Below, piece by piece: positions 16,763 through 25,830 of a stretch of DNA of 64,000 nucleotides (within the stretch, counting starts at the first letter, position 1; each line of letters starts with the position of its first letter). The stretch is from Sporolactobacillus nakayamae (GTDB lineage Bacteria > Bacillota > Bacilli > Bacillales > Sporolactobacillaceae). Position numbers and translations under genes: made by a program. The DNA is taken from the NCBI RefSeq assembly GCF_900113325.1, contig NZ_FOOY01000007.1, positions 81,165 through 145,164 of the forward strand, given 5' to 3'. The notes under the pieces are model-generated. The model did no database searches, was not told the DNA's origin, and saw only the letters and a list, made by a program, of their open reading frames with translations.

Positions 16763-18322
16763 TTATTTGCTGAGCCAAGTGCTTTCCAGAGACTTCGTAG
16801 TGACGGTTGGGTTGACATCAAATCCATGAACCGTTTCGGTCATCGCCGTTGATTGTTTGTTGGCATACAAGAATACCATCGGTGCATCTTCCACAATCAA
16901 CTTCTGAGCCTGGTCATAGATCTGTTTGCGCTTCGCTTCATCCATGGTGACGCGACCTTCTTCAAGCAGCTTGTCAACTTCCTTGTTGGCGTAACCTTGC
17001 TGGTTGTAGGCACCGCCTGTATGGAAAATGTTGTAGAAGAATTCGTCCGGATCAACGAAGCCGACCCAGCCGACAATAGTCATTTCAAATTGCTTTTTGC
17101 CTAGTGCATTAAAGAATACACTGTCTTCTTGCTGCTCAATTTTGACGTTAATGCCGACAGCTTTTAACTGGTCCTTAATAACCTGAGCGGCATCGACTTG
17201 ATCCTGATTTTGTCCGACCTTAAGTGTAATCGAGAACCCATCCGGATAGCCGGCGTCAGCTAGCAGCTGCTTCGCTTTAGCTGTATCGCGTTTGCTGAAT
17301 GTGTCCAGTTTTGCGTCATAGGCATGGCCTGGCGGGATTGGCCCGCCCGTCAATGGTGTTGCTTGTCCGAATTTCACTTGCTTATTCAACGCATTGCGGT
17401 CAACAGCCCATGCAATCGCGTCACGAACCTCTTTTTTCTTGAGCGGCCCCTTGGTTACATTAAGGCCAATGTATTCCCAATAGGTGCCGGTGACAGACTT
17501 AACCGTGACGCCTGAAGCATCATCAAGCAGCATTTTATCTTTTGGGGTAAGCTGCAGATCGATATTTAATTCCTTATTTCGAATGGCTGTTGAACGGGCG
17601 GTGCTGTCAGGAATGGCTTTAAAAACAACTTTATCTAGATAAGGAAGACCTTTTTTGAAGTAGGATTTATCCTTTTTAAGGACCATTTCCTGATCTTTCT
17701 TCCAAGAAACAAGCATGAAAGGTCCGCTTCCTGCGTCAACCCGATCCAACTTGCCTCCGTTTTTCTCAACAATAGTTTTGTTAACAATCGCGTTCATTGG
17801 ATTGGCTAAGAACGTCATGAACGGGGCAACCGCTTGTTTTAATGTAATGACAACCGTTGTTTTATCCGGCGTGTCTATGGACTTCACAGCATCAAATTGT
17901 TGCGCGCGAACACCCATCTTGATGATCCGCTCAATGGAGTATTTAACATCTGATGAAGTTAACGGATCACCATTATGAAATTTTACGTTATCGTGAAGAT
18001 GAAGGGTATACGTCTTGCCGTCTTTGGAAATTGTATAATCGTTGACGAGATCCTTTTCGATGACGCCGTATTTCCCATCCTTATAGCGAAATAAGGTGTC
18101 ATACATATTTTCGATATAGTGGAAGGATTGAGCACTTGTTTCTTTATGCGGATCGAGCCCTTTTGCATCATTAAGGTCGGCAATGGTCAGCGTGCCGCCG
18201 TATACGGGTTTTTGATCCGCTTCTGCAGATGTTCCGGACTCCTTAGCACCATTTCCGGAAGAACATGCGCTGATTATGGTGAATAAGAGTAGGAAACATG
18301 TGAGCAACGATAACTTCTTCAT
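16763..18322 (-). CDS. Family 5 extracellular solute-binding lipoprotein (peptide/OppA-like)
   Basis: Captures the substrate outside the membrane for the B-C-D-F transporter. The 519-residue product starts with a lipoprotein signal peptide (MKKLSLLTCFLLLFTIISAC, lipidated Cys at 20). It contains the family-5 hallmarks: YGGTLTIADLNDAKGLDPHK, KDGKTYTLHLHDNVKFHNG and the late GWVGFVDPDEFFYN. The ATG at 18322 is preferred over a GTG at 18337 because the signal sequence begins here and AAGGTGAGG lies upstream. First gene of the operon. TATAAT-like boxes occur near 18354 and 18386 on the minus strand, but no strong -35, so I do not assign a promoter. A dipeptide, oligopeptide or other amide could be the ligand. 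Confidence 0.93.
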   Translation of the reverse strand: MKKLSLLTCFLLLFTIISACSSGNGAKESGTSAEADQKPVYGGTLTIADLNDAKGLDPHKETSAQSFHYIENMYDTLFRYKDGKYGVIEKDLVNDYTISKDGKTYTLHLHDNVKFHNGDPLTSSDVKYSIERIIKMGVRAQQFDAVKSIDTPDKTTVVITLKQAVAPFMTFLANPMNAIVNKTIVEKNGGKLDRVDAGSGPFMLVSWKKDQEMVLKKDKSYFKKGLPYLDKVVFKAIPDSTARSTAIRNKELNIDLQLTPKDKMLLDDASGVTVKSVTGTYWEYIGLNVTKGPLKKKEVRDAIAWAVDRNALNKQVKFGQATPLTGGPIPPGHAYDAKLDTFSKRDTAKAKQLLADAGYPDGFSITLKVGQNQDQVDAAQVIKDQLKAVGINVKIEQQEDSVFFNALGKKQFEMTIVGWVGFVDPDEFFYNIFHTGGAYNQQGYANKEVDKLLEEGRVTMDEAKRKQIYDQAQKLIVEDAPMVFLYANKQSTAMTETVHGFDVNPTVTTKSLESTWLSK

Positions 18323-18406
18323 GTAAGAAAACCTCACCTTCTAAAATGTATAACTAAATTATAGATGGGTGAAATTAGATATTATACAGAATATTTACTA
18401 AAGATT

Positions 18407-18446
18407 AAAAACCGCTTTTTGGGAGAATTCCCAAAAAAGCGGTTTT
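18407..18446. terminator. Bidirectional terminator after the LacI-family gene
   Basis: ACCGCTTTTTGGG stem pairing with CCCAAAAAAGCGGT around AGAATT, with T-runs on both strands. It separates the regulator from the transport operon. Confidence 0.85.
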
Positions 18447-18487
18447 GTTTTGCCATCATTCACAATGGTGCGGTCGTGACTGAGAGG

Positions 18488-19462
18488 TTATGTGCCCCGT
18501 CTTAGCGTCACCGGTAATATATAGTTCTTTTTAATCCCGTCAAATTCATTGTTGATCTCTTTCAAGAGAAGGTCAACGGCAAGTTGCGCCATTGCCCGAA
18601 GAGGTTGGACGATCGTGGTTAGTTCCGGAACACAGGTGGTGACTGTTTCCGTTCCGTCAAAACCGACGATACGGATATCTCTCTTCATTTTTCTAACCAT
18701 ACTGAGCGCGATTGCTGCCGTCATATCATCACTGATGAACATGCCGTCAATAGCTGGGTTTTGCGCAAAGATTGATGACAAGATTTGTATCTTCGCTTCT
18801 CGATCAAATGGATAGTCAAGTTCATAGGTTTTAAAAGGGAGCCCATGCTCTTTCATTACATCTTCGTAGCCTTTTCTCCGCTGCAAGCTAGATGGAGCTT
18901 CTTCACACGGCACGCTGTTGATGTGGATGATCTTGGTGAGCCCTTGATTAAGCAAATCTTCAGTGGCAAGCCGCCCGCCCCCGTAGTTATCGCTGCTTAC
19001 GACGGCAATCGTATCCGAAACTTTACGGTCAATCGCGACAATGGGCAGGTGCGCCCGCTGGTAGGTTTCTATACCAATGTTATGGGCACCGACAATCATG
19101 CCGTCCACTTGATTGGCAAGAAGCATATCCAGATATTTTTTCTCTTTCTCTGCTTGATCCATTGTATTGCATATGAGTACCTTGTAATTTTTCTCGGATA
19201 GTATATTTTCAATTTGAAAGATCAGTTCGCCATAAAAGGGATGACCAGTAGTTGGAAAAACGAGACCGATAAAATGGGTCTTGCTGACAAATAAAGAACG
19301 TGCGATCTCGTTTGGATGGTAGTTCAATTGCGCGATCGCGTCGTTTACTCTGCGTCTTGTCTTATCGCTTATCGCTCCGCGGTTGTTCAGCACACGCGAG
19401 ACAGTTGTTGGCGAAACGCCGGCAAATCTTGCTACATCTTCTAGTTTCGGTTTTCCTGCCAA
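18488..19462 (-). CDS. LacI-family transcriptional regulator
   Basis: 324-residue repressor. The N-terminal helix-turn-helix and hinge helix (LEDVARFAGVSPTTVSRVLN, then HPNEIARSLF) are followed by a periplasmic-binding-protein-like effector domain (IGLVFPTTGHPFYGEL ... IVGFDGTETVTTCVPELTTI). The TTG at 19462 is chosen: GGAGG lies 9 nt upstream, while the ATG at 19480 would overlap that site. A perfect 18-bp palindrome upstream (19576-19593) suggests autoregulation. The gene points into the peptide transporter operon but is cut off by a terminator; whether it controls that operon is unknown. The ligand is probably a sugar or purine-like compound as in RbsR/PurR relatives. Confidence 0.92.
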   Translation of the reverse strand: MAGKPKLEDVARFAGVSPTTVSRVLNNRGAISDKTRRRVNDAIAQLNYHPNEIARSLFVSKTHFIGLVFPTTGHPFYGELIFQIENILSEKNYKVLICNTMDQAEKEKKYLDMLLANQVDGMIVGAHNIGIETYQRAHLPIVAIDRKVSDTIAVVSSDNYGGGRLATEDLLNQGLTKIIHINSVPCEEAPSSLQRRKGYEDVMKEHGLPFKTYELDYPFDREAKIQILSSIFAQNPAIDGMFISDDMTAAIALSMVRKMKRDIRIVGFDGTETVTTCVPELTTIVQPLRAMAQLAVDLLLKEINNEFDGIKKNYILPVTLRRGT

Positions 19463-19534
19463 AATCAAAATCCTCCCCATCAGTCACGAGTGTATGGTAT
19501 GAAATAAATTACTTTATTTCCACCTTTTACAAGT

Positions 19535-19540
19535 ATTATA
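19535..19540 (-). promoter_or_regulatory. -10 element of the LacI-family gene
   Basis: TATAAT on the minus strand; the -35 region (TTGCTT at 15-nt spacing) is weak. The palindromic operator lies about 35 bp further upstream. Confidence 0.5.
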
Positions 19541-19575
19541 GCTTAATTGCCATAAAAGCAATGCATATCCTCACA

Positions 19576-19593
19576 TTTTCCAGCGCTGGAAAA
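19576..19593. promoter_or_regulatory. LacI-type operator palindrome
   Basis: TTTTCCAGCGCTGGAAAA is a perfect 18-bp inverted repeat with the central CG typical of LacI-family operators. It lies upstream of the LacI-family gene and downstream of cycA, so the regulator is the obvious candidate to bind it. Confidence 0.75.
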
Positions 19594-19599
19594 TAATGA

Positions 19600-19636
19600 G
19601 AAAAATAAAAAGTTCCTGCATAAACACACAGGAACC
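19600..19636 (-). terminator. Terminator of cycA
   Basis: Minus strand GTTCCTG / CAGGAAC stem followed by TTTTTATTTTT. Confidence 0.85.
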
Positions 19637-19654
19637 TTTTATAATCAGCAAAGT

Positions 19655-20992
19655 TTATTTTTTACGACGCATGAGGTATGCACTGACAAGGATCAGGAAC
19701 CAAACCGGTGTTACGAAAAGTGCGACACGTGTGTCGGCAGCCAGACCGATCAGTACGAGAAGAAATGCAAAGAACACGAGAACTACCCAGTTAATGAAAG
19801 GAGCAAGCGGTGCCTTGAATTTCGAAGCGGCTGCCAGTTTAGGACGCTTTTTCAAATAGATGATATGCGAGACAAGGATAATTCCCCATACCCAAATAAA
19901 ACAAATGGCGCTGATACTGGTAACGAGTGTAAACACGAAATCCGGCAGAAAGTAGTTCAGCACAACACCTACGGAAAGTGCCAGCGTGGAGCTGATCAAT
20001 GCGGTGCTTGGCACTGAGCTTCTTCCTAAAATAGAGAAGCTTTTCGGAGCGTTGCCCTCACGTCCGAGTGAATAAAGCATGCGACTTGTCGAGAAAAGAC
20101 CACTGTTGCACGCAGAAGCAGCTGACGTCAGGACAACGAAATTGATAATGCCGGCTGCCGCGGGTATGCCGACCAATGTAAAGACCTTTACAAACGGACT
20201 GTTGTCGGCACTCAATTGTGTCCATGGAATGATGCAGAGAATGACAAATAAGGCACCAATGTAGAAAAGAAGGACACGAACAGGAAGACTGTTGATTGCA
20301 CGCGGCAGATTCTTTTCCGGATCGGCGGTTTCTGCAGCAGTTACGCCGACAAGCTCAATGCCGACGAATGAGAAGACGGCCATTTGGAAGCCAAGAAAGA
20401 AGCCGTTAATGCCATGCGGGAACAAACCGCCGTATGACCACAAGTTTTGTATCGAAGCATGTCCCGTGTCCGTTTTGAAACCAACAACGATCATAACTAA
20501 CCCAAGAATAATGAGTGCGATAATTGTGATCACTTTAATAATCGCAAACCAAAATTCAACTTCGCCAAACATTTTTACAGTAAGCAGATTTAAGATAGTT
20601 AGAACAATCAGGCAAAGAAAGGCAGGAATCCATTGCGGAATATTGAACCAAAACTGCATGTATTTTCCCACAGCGGTAATATCAGCCATGGCGGTCATAA
20701 TCCAGCAGAACCAGTAGGTCCAACCGGTCACAAAGCCGGCCCATGGGCCGATATACTCGACCGTGAAATCTGTGAACGAAGCGTAACCTGTGTTCGACAG
20801 CAGCAGTTCACCAAGTGAGCGCATGACAAAAAACAAAGCGACACCAATAATGAGGTAGGCGAACAAAATGGATGGACCGGCAAGATGGATTGCTTTTCCC
20901 GATCCCAAGAAAAGACCGGTTCCGATCGCGCCGCCGATGGCGATTAGCTGAATATGTCTGTTTTTTAGTTTTCTTTCTAGCTGTTGTTTCAC
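19655..20992 (-). CDS. cycA: Amino acid permease, D-serine/D-alanine/glycine transporter-like
   Basis: 445-residue APC-superfamily proton symporter with about 12 transmembrane segments. The family motifs IGGAIGTGLFLGSG (residues ~19-32), GPWAGFVTGWTYWFCW, VKMFGEVEFWFA, FVGIELVGVTAAET and FSTSRMLYSLGREG match enterobacterial CycA much more closely than GabP or RocE types, so D-Ala/D-Ser/Gly uptake is likely. GTG at 20992 has AAGGA 9 nt upstream. Own extended -10 promoter and terminator. The nearby LacI-type palindrome is downstream and belongs to the next gene. Confidence 0.88.
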   Translation of the reverse strand: MKQQLERKLKNRHIQLIAIGGAIGTGLFLGSGKAIHLAGPSILFAYLIIGVALFFVMRSLGELLLSNTGYASFTDFTVEYIGPWAGFVTGWTYWFCWIMTAMADITAVGKYMQFWFNIPQWIPAFLCLIVLTILNLLTVKMFGEVEFWFAIIKVITIIALIILGLVMIVVGFKTDTGHASIQNLWSYGGLFPHGINGFFLGFQMAVFSFVGIELVGVTAAETADPEKNLPRAINSLPVRVLLFYIGALFVILCIIPWTQLSADNSPFVKVFTLVGIPAAAGIINFVVLTSAASACNSGLFSTSRMLYSLGREGNAPKSFSILGRSSVPSTALISSTLALSVGVVLNYFLPDFVFTLVTSISAICFIWVWGIILVSHIIYLKKRPKLAAASKFKAPLAPFINWVVLVFFAFLLVLIGLAADTRVALFVTPVWFLILVSAYLMRRKK

Positions 20993-21070
20993 TACTTCAT
21001 ATCCTTTCTGTTTGCAGTCTCTATTTTTTGTATATCTTCCAACGTTTATGTAAGAAGACAGTGTTTTTTC

Positions 21071-21079
21071 ATTATAACA
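21071..21079 (-). promoter_or_regulatory. Extended -10 promoter of cycA
   Basis: TGTTATAAT on the minus strand about 80 nt before the GTG start; no good -35. Confidence 0.6.
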
Positions 21080-21122
21080 AATAAAGCAAGGAATTTAGCG
21101 TGATAATGTGAGAAAGCAATTA

Positions 21123-21151
21123 TTTACATCGTAACAGTGTTATGTTATATT
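21123..21151 (+). promoter_or_regulatory. Sigma-A promoter of the yhbD-bactofilin operon
   Basis: TTTACA - 17 nt - TATATT, with the start expected near 21158, about 27 nt before the first start codon. Confidence 0.75.
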
Positions 21152-21184
21152 GAAGGCGTCATAAAAGAGAGGAAGGAAGACCTT

Positions 21185-21817
21185 ATGGAAGAGCAATTAA
21201 TCGCAAAAAAGGATCTTCTGGAGTTGACCGGTATTTCCTATGGGCAGCTCTACCGTTGGAAAAGGAAGCAGCTGATTCCAGAGGATTGGTTTATCAGAAA
21301 GTCGACATTTACCGGTCAGGAGACCTTTTTTCCAAAAGAAAAAATACTCAAACGCGTTCAAACGATTTCTGAAATGAAAGATACGCGGTCGCTTGATGAG
21401 CTGGCGGAGCGATTTTCTCCTCAATCGGTTAGAAAAATCATTCTATCCGAACAAGAATTGCTTGACCGAAACATTGTTTCGAACCTTACGTTGCAGATTT
21501 ATAAAGAACTCGTACCGCATAAGCAGAACTACCCGTTTGACGTTGTTCTTGCGTTATTTCTTCTTGATCAGATGTTAAAAGACGGACGAATGAACCGCAC
21601 CGAGGCAAGGGACTTGCTCGATGTGCTCAAAACGAACAGCCATAAAGTTTATGACAAGAACAGCCGTCTCTATTTTATTCGAAAGATGGGTGTTTCAATG
21701 GTTCTCCTTGCAGCGGAGGATGTTGCCCTCTATTTTGATGATGGGGTGAACGTGATTGAGGCGCAATCCATTTCCTCAAGTATGGAGGCACTGAAAAGGT
21801 TGATCGAACGAAATTAA
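21185..21817 (+). CDS. yhbD: YhbD-like MerR-type DNA-binding protein
   Basis: 210-residue protein with an N-terminal MerR-like winged helix (KKDLLELTGISYGQLYRWKR, then a basic RKSTFTGQETFFPK wing) and a helical C-terminal half. Sequence and position match B. subtilis YhbD, which also precedes two bactofilin genes. ATG at 21185 has GGAAGG upstream; an earlier in-frame start at 21137 lies within the promoter. Probably regulates or assists the downstream bactofilins. First gene of a three-gene operon. Confidence 0.85.
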   Translation: MEEQLIAKKDLLELTGISYGQLYRWKRKQLIPEDWFIRKSTFTGQETFFPKEKILKRVQTISEMKDTRSLDELAERFSPQSVRKIILSEQELLDRNIVSNLTLQIYKELVPHKQNYPFDVVLALFLLDQMLKDGRMNRTEARDLLDVLKTNSHKVYDKNSRLYFIRKMGVSMVLLAAEDVALYFDDGVNVIEAQSISSSMEALKRLIERN

Positions 21818-21847
21818 GAGGAGAAATTCAAAGGAGGATTGGCGAGA

Positions 21848-22576
21848 ATGATTCATGAATCAAAACAGAATTTAAAAGTTATGGGTGAAACGCAGTCAAA
21901 CGGCGGCATATTTGACAAGGTGAGCATCATGGGTGAATGCAGTGTTACCGGTTCCATCGAAGCAAGCACATGTAAGGTGATGGGTGAATGCTCAGTATCT
22001 GAGGATCTGTCCTGCGACTATTTTCGAAATATGGGCGAGGTAAGCATTGGAGGAAGGCTGGCTGCCGCGGAATCACGCCTAATCGGCGAGACTCATGTGA
22101 AAGGGGACTGCGCACTCCAGCAGGCATCGATCTATGGAGAATTGTTCGCCGCTCGGAACCTCACAGGTGAAGAGATGAAAGTGCGCGGTGCACTCCATGT
22201 AGCAGGGAATGTATCATTGGAAACGTTAGATATGCAAGGCGGCATCAACGTTGAGGGTTTGCTGAATTGTGATGCCATTGATATTGTTCTTAAATTTAAT
22301 ACGCAAAATTATGTGAAGGAAATTGGCGCCGGTCGTGTGTCGGTCAAAAGGCGACGTACGTTATTCAGCGCCCCGCCGATGCACATGTTTCGCGCGGAAA
22401 CGATTGAAGGCGACCATGTCTTTCTTGAATACACTGAGGCAAAAGTGGTTCGCGGCATCGACGTTGAAATCGGTGAGGGGTGTAAGATTGATCGTGTTGA
22501 GTATTCAGGTTCTTATAAAACAAGTGGTAAGTTTACGGTTGGTCAAGCTGTTCGCTTGAAGGCGGATGAAAACTAA
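21848..22576 (+). CDS. yhbE: Bactofilin-family polymer-forming protein (YhbE/BacE-like)
   Basis: 242-residue beta-helical protein of the bactofilin (DUF583) family, which polymerises into filaments at the membrane. Regular turns such as GECSVTGSIEAS, GEVSIGGRLAAA and GGINVEGLLNCD fill the centre, and the C-terminus carries DHVFLEYTEAKVVRGIDVEIGEGCKIDRVEYS. The B. subtilis homologues BacE and BacF are linked to flagellar assembly. ATG at 21848 has AAAGGAGG about 10 nt upstream; a TTG at 21839 lies too close to it. Paralogue of the next gene. Confidence 0.88.
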   Translation: MIHESKQNLKVMGETQSNGGIFDKVSIMGECSVTGSIEASTCKVMGECSVSEDLSCDYFRNMGEVSIGGRLAAAESRLIGETHVKGDCALQQASIYGELFAARNLTGEEMKVRGALHVAGNVSLETLDMQGGINVEGLLNCDAIDIVLKFNTQNYVKEIGAGRVSVKRRRTLFSAPPMHMFRAETIEGDHVFLEYTEAKVVRGIDVEIGEGCKIDRVEYSGSYKTSGKFTVGQAVRLKADEN

Positions 22577-22598
22577 CTAGTGAAGCGGGGATCTTCGG

Positions 22599-23324
22599 AT
22601 GATTGAGGAGAAGAAAAATTTATCCATTTCTGGCTCAGGCACTGCACCTGGTGGATGCTATGAAGACGTCAGAATCAATGGGAGCGGAAAAATTCACGGT
22701 GATTTGATTTGCAGCAGCATTGATATTAACGGCTCAGGGCGTATTGGCGGCGATGCCAAGGCAGCACGTGTTATGATCAGCGGTTCAGGGGTGATTGAAA
22801 AACAGTTGATCGCGGAGTCGATAACCATCAATGGCACGTGTCGGGCGGAAGGAAATGTCTCCGGGGAGCACATTCAGATTAACGGAAGGGCGAAGGTTCT
22901 TGGAAGCGTTCATGGGGAAAACGTACGCGCCGCAGGAATCTTATCCGTCGGCGGTGATTTAGAGGGTGAGGAGATCGTTTCGGAAGGTCCGCTTACCGTA
23001 GGCGGGCTCTGCAGCGCCGAGCGGATTGACATCACGTTATCCGGTCACACTTCGCGCATTAAAGAGATTGGATGCGGTACGTTGACGGTTCACCGCCGGT
23101 TCGCACCTGCCCTTTTTGGTCAGCTTTTTAATGCATTCAGCAGCAAAAAGTTAGTTGTGGACTCTATTGAAGGCGATGAAATCTATCTTGAAGATACGGA
23201 AGCCAAAGTAGTCAGGGGCAATCATGTCACGATTGGTCCCGGTTGCTCCATCGGTCGTGTTACTTATAAAACGGACTATAAAAAAGATGAAAAAGCGGTT
23301 GTTCAATCTGCAGTTAAAGAATAA
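22599..23324 (+). CDS. yhbF: Bactofilin-family polymer-forming protein (YhbF/BacF-like)
   Basis: 241-residue second bactofilin with repeated GSGRIGGDAKAA, GSGVIEKQLIAE, GTCRAEGNVSGE type turns forming a beta-helix. The C-terminal signature DEIYLEDTEAKVVRGNHVTIGPGCSIGRVTY is shared with its neighbour. The gap to yhbE is 22 nt and ATG at 22599 follows GGGG about 8 nt away. The pair probably co-polymerises, as suggested for BacE and BacF. Confidence 0.88.
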   Translation: MIEEKKNLSISGSGTAPGGCYEDVRINGSGKIHGDLICSSIDINGSGRIGGDAKAARVMISGSGVIEKQLIAESITINGTCRAEGNVSGEHIQINGRAKVLGSVHGENVRAAGILSVGGDLEGEEIVSEGPLTVGGLCSAERIDITLSGHTSRIKEIGCGTLTVHRRFAPALFGQLFNAFSSKKLVVDSIEGDEIYLEDTEAKVVRGNHVTIGPGCSIGRVTYKTDYKKDEKAVVQSAVKE

Positions 23325-23387
23325 TGCTTCGATTAAATATCGGTGTATCTTTTGCCTGTGCACATGATAACGGGGAGAATAGTAAAG

Positions 23388-23900
23388 ATGAAAGCAAATG
23401 AATGCGTTTACTCAATGCCGTACATTGTTGGGGAAGATGCCCGAGTTCTCATACTAGGATCAATGCCCGGCCGAGAATCTTTGGCAAAGCAACAGTATTA
23501 CGCCAATCCGAGAAACCAGTTCTGGATGATCATGTACGCGCTTTTTGATAAAGGATATGATCAGCCGTCCTATGAGGAAAAGGTTGGTTTTATTAAGAGG
23601 CATCGGATCGCCCTGTGGGATTCAATTCACTATTGCGTTCGCAAGGGCAGTTTGGATTCGGCAATTAAGGACGAAGAGCCAAATGATGTCGCTGGCTTGT
23701 TGAATCACAATCCCGAAATAAAAGCAATCGTCTTTAATGGCAGCAAATCCTTTGCGGTTTTCAAGAAATTCTTTAAGTCGGTGATTCCGACAACCATTGA
23801 TTTGCTGAAAATGCCGTCGACCAGCCCAACCCCTTCTCGTTATCCAAAAACATTGGATGAGAAGATCAACGATTGGTCGAAGATAAAAAATTACTTATGA
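23388..23900 (+). CDS. DNA-deoxyinosine (hypoxanthine-DNA) glycosylase, UDG family 6-like
   Basis: Base-excision repair enzyme removing hypoxanthine produced by adenine deamination. The 170-residue protein has the UDG-fold motifs LILGSMPGRESL, YYANPRNQFW, ALWDSIHYC and the C-terminal MPSTSPTPSR typical of family 6. Start 23388 (MKANECVYSMPYIVG) is chosen over 23343 because GGGGAGA lies 9 nt upstream. It follows yhbF by 63 nt but no terminator is visible between, so it may be partly co-transcribed. Confidence 0.87.
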   Translation: MKANECVYSMPYIVGEDARVLILGSMPGRESLAKQQYYANPRNQFWMIMYALFDKGYDQPSYEEKVGFIKRHRIALWDSIHYCVRKGSLDSAIKDEEPNDVAGLLNHNPEIKAIVFNGSKSFAVFKKFFKSVIPTTIDLLKMPSTSPTPSRYPKTLDEKINDWSKIKNYL

Positions 23901-23985
23901 CATCTTTAAATGCGCATCGATTTTATATTTTTTCTTAAATAGTGGTTCATAAATGTACCATTGTGCACACCTCTTTATTGAACGC

Positions 23986-25572
23986 TTACTGTTCAAAAAC
24001 AATGCGCTCGTTCACAATCGTCTTCCGAACCTTTATGTCGCGCAAATCCGCGGTATCGATTTGAAAGGGATCTTGATCGAGAACGGTAAAATCAGCAACG
24101 TTCCCAATGCTGATGGTGCCGCGTGAATCTGAATGCTTGCAGGCATCGGCACTGCCGGAAGTATATAAGGCGATTGCCTCAAACACGTTTAATGCTTCTT
24201 TAGGAAAGTAGCGTTTGCCGTTTAGATCTGCACGGCAGGTTCGGGTAACAGCTGCATGAATACCAAGCATAGGGTTCGGTAGTTCAATTGGCGCATCGCT
24301 GCCCCCGGCAATCGTAAAGCCGCTGTCTTGAATCGTTTTCCAGGCAAAAGCAAGAGGCGGGTAATCCGGTCCGAGCACATTGAGTGCCCACGGCATATCG
24401 CTGCTCATGAACTGTGGCTGAATATCAAAAACAAGCGGCATCCCGTGCGCTTCATCTAACATAGTCGGACGGAGCCAAGGTGTGTGAATCATGCGATCCT
24501 TTTGTCCAAGCAGCGGCGGATATTTTTTCAAAACGCGAATAACATTTTGAAATGCGCGATCACCGATCATATGCACGGCGACCGGCAGTTTTGCCGCACG
24601 TGCTTGTCGCACAAGTTCCTCGAATTCTTTATCACTGTGAAATTGCAGGCCGTAGTTGTTCGGCTCGCCCTCATAGTGTTGCGTCATGAACGCAGTATGA
24701 GAACCAACTGTTCCATCGTAGAAAATTTTCATCGCACCAAGTTCGACAAAATCACTTGCCATTTTGAGGGATTCGGGCGTATTCAGATAAGCATTAAGTT
24801 CTTTGTGATGGACGAGCAGATGAGCACGAAACGGGAACTGTTCACAAAGCACGTGGCGGAATGCCTGAACGGTTCCTTCCAGGCCGTTAAAGTAATGAAG
24901 ATCTTCGGAATGCGCGCCGGTCAGGCCTTTTTTCCAAAGGTCTTGAACAGCAATCTTCAAAAGACGTTCCAACTCTGCAGTACTTTCGGTTGGAAATCGT
25001 TCGATAGCGAGCATTGAGGCCTCATCCCGTAATATGCCGGTCGGGAATCCCGCGCTATCAAGGTCAATCATGCCTCCGCCGGCAAAAATCTGATGGCGAG
25101 TCAGCCCGATTTTATTAATGAACGGGGTGTTCACGCTCACGGTATGGTAGTCAATTCGACGTACGAGGATCGGATGCGTATCGCTGATCGGGTCGAGATC
25201 CTCTCGCGTTAAGAGCTGATCACCGTCGCTCAAATTGTTGTCGTCATAGCCTTCGACAAACAGCCATTCTCCGTCCTTCAAGTTCGCTGAACGCTCGGCA
25301 ATTGCCATAAGACAAGCCTTTTTTGTCTTGTATCCCGAGAGGTTCAACCGATCCAGGGCCTGCCCATACCAAAGTAAATGAAGATGGCTGTCGACAAATC
25401 CGGGGAAGACGATGCCGCTTTGAAGATCGACAGACTCTGCCTTCTGTTCGTGGGCAATTGTCTGCGCTTGCTCATCGAAAGCAATAATTTTTCCATGATC
25501 CGTAAGCACGCAAGCAGCGGTTTCGCCGGGCTTGTTCATAGTATAGAATGTACCGTTTTTCCACAATTTCAT
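23986..25572 (-). CDS. Amidohydrolase family protein (YtcJ-like)
   Basis: 528-residue metal-dependent hydrolase of the amidohydrolase-3 group. It has an N-terminal beta-sandwich part (MKLWKNGTFYTMNKP), the metal-binding VDSHLHLLWYG near residue 60, MIGDRAFQNVI (His region), and GGSDAPIELPNPMLGI near the end with the catalytic Asp. The C-terminal GTISIGNVADFTVLDQDPF completes the sandwich. ATG at 25572 follows GAGG. Substrate unknown: relatives act on N-formyl amides, hydantoin-like or dipeptide-like compounds. Stands alone. Confidence 0.9.
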   Translation of the reverse strand: MKLWKNGTFYTMNKPGETAACVLTDHGKIIAFDEQAQTIAHEQKAESVDLQSGIVFPGFVDSHLHLLWYGQALDRLNLSGYKTKKACLMAIAERSANLKDGEWLFVEGYDDNNLSDGDQLLTREDLDPISDTHPILVRRIDYHTVSVNTPFINKIGLTRHQIFAGGGMIDLDSAGFPTGILRDEASMLAIERFPTESTAELERLLKIAVQDLWKKGLTGAHSEDLHYFNGLEGTVQAFRHVLCEQFPFRAHLLVHHKELNAYLNTPESLKMASDFVELGAMKIFYDGTVGSHTAFMTQHYEGEPNNYGLQFHSDKEFEELVRQARAAKLPVAVHMIGDRAFQNVIRVLKKYPPLLGQKDRMIHTPWLRPTMLDEAHGMPLVFDIQPQFMSSDMPWALNVLGPDYPPLAFAWKTIQDSGFTIAGGSDAPIELPNPMLGIHAAVTRTCRADLNGKRYFPKEALNVFEAIALYTSGSADACKHSDSRGTISIGNVADFTVLDQDPFQIDTADLRDIKVRKTIVNERIVFEQ

Positions 25573-25830
25573 TTCAATTGCCTCGCTTCTATTCAGCTGA
25601 CTAACCGTGAATTTTCAAAATCGTTTATCCTAAACATACGTTAAAATCAGCGTAATCACAATAAATCAATTGTATTTACTACTTTTTTTGATTAAAAGCG
25701 CTAGAATAGTTCTTTGGATCTTCATAGAAATTGTCCACCAATATAGGTATAATAGCAGTACTGCACGCCAAATGGCGTCACTCTGCCGCTGTGCTAAGAA
25801 AAGCTCTACGAAAAAGAGAGGGATTACTTT

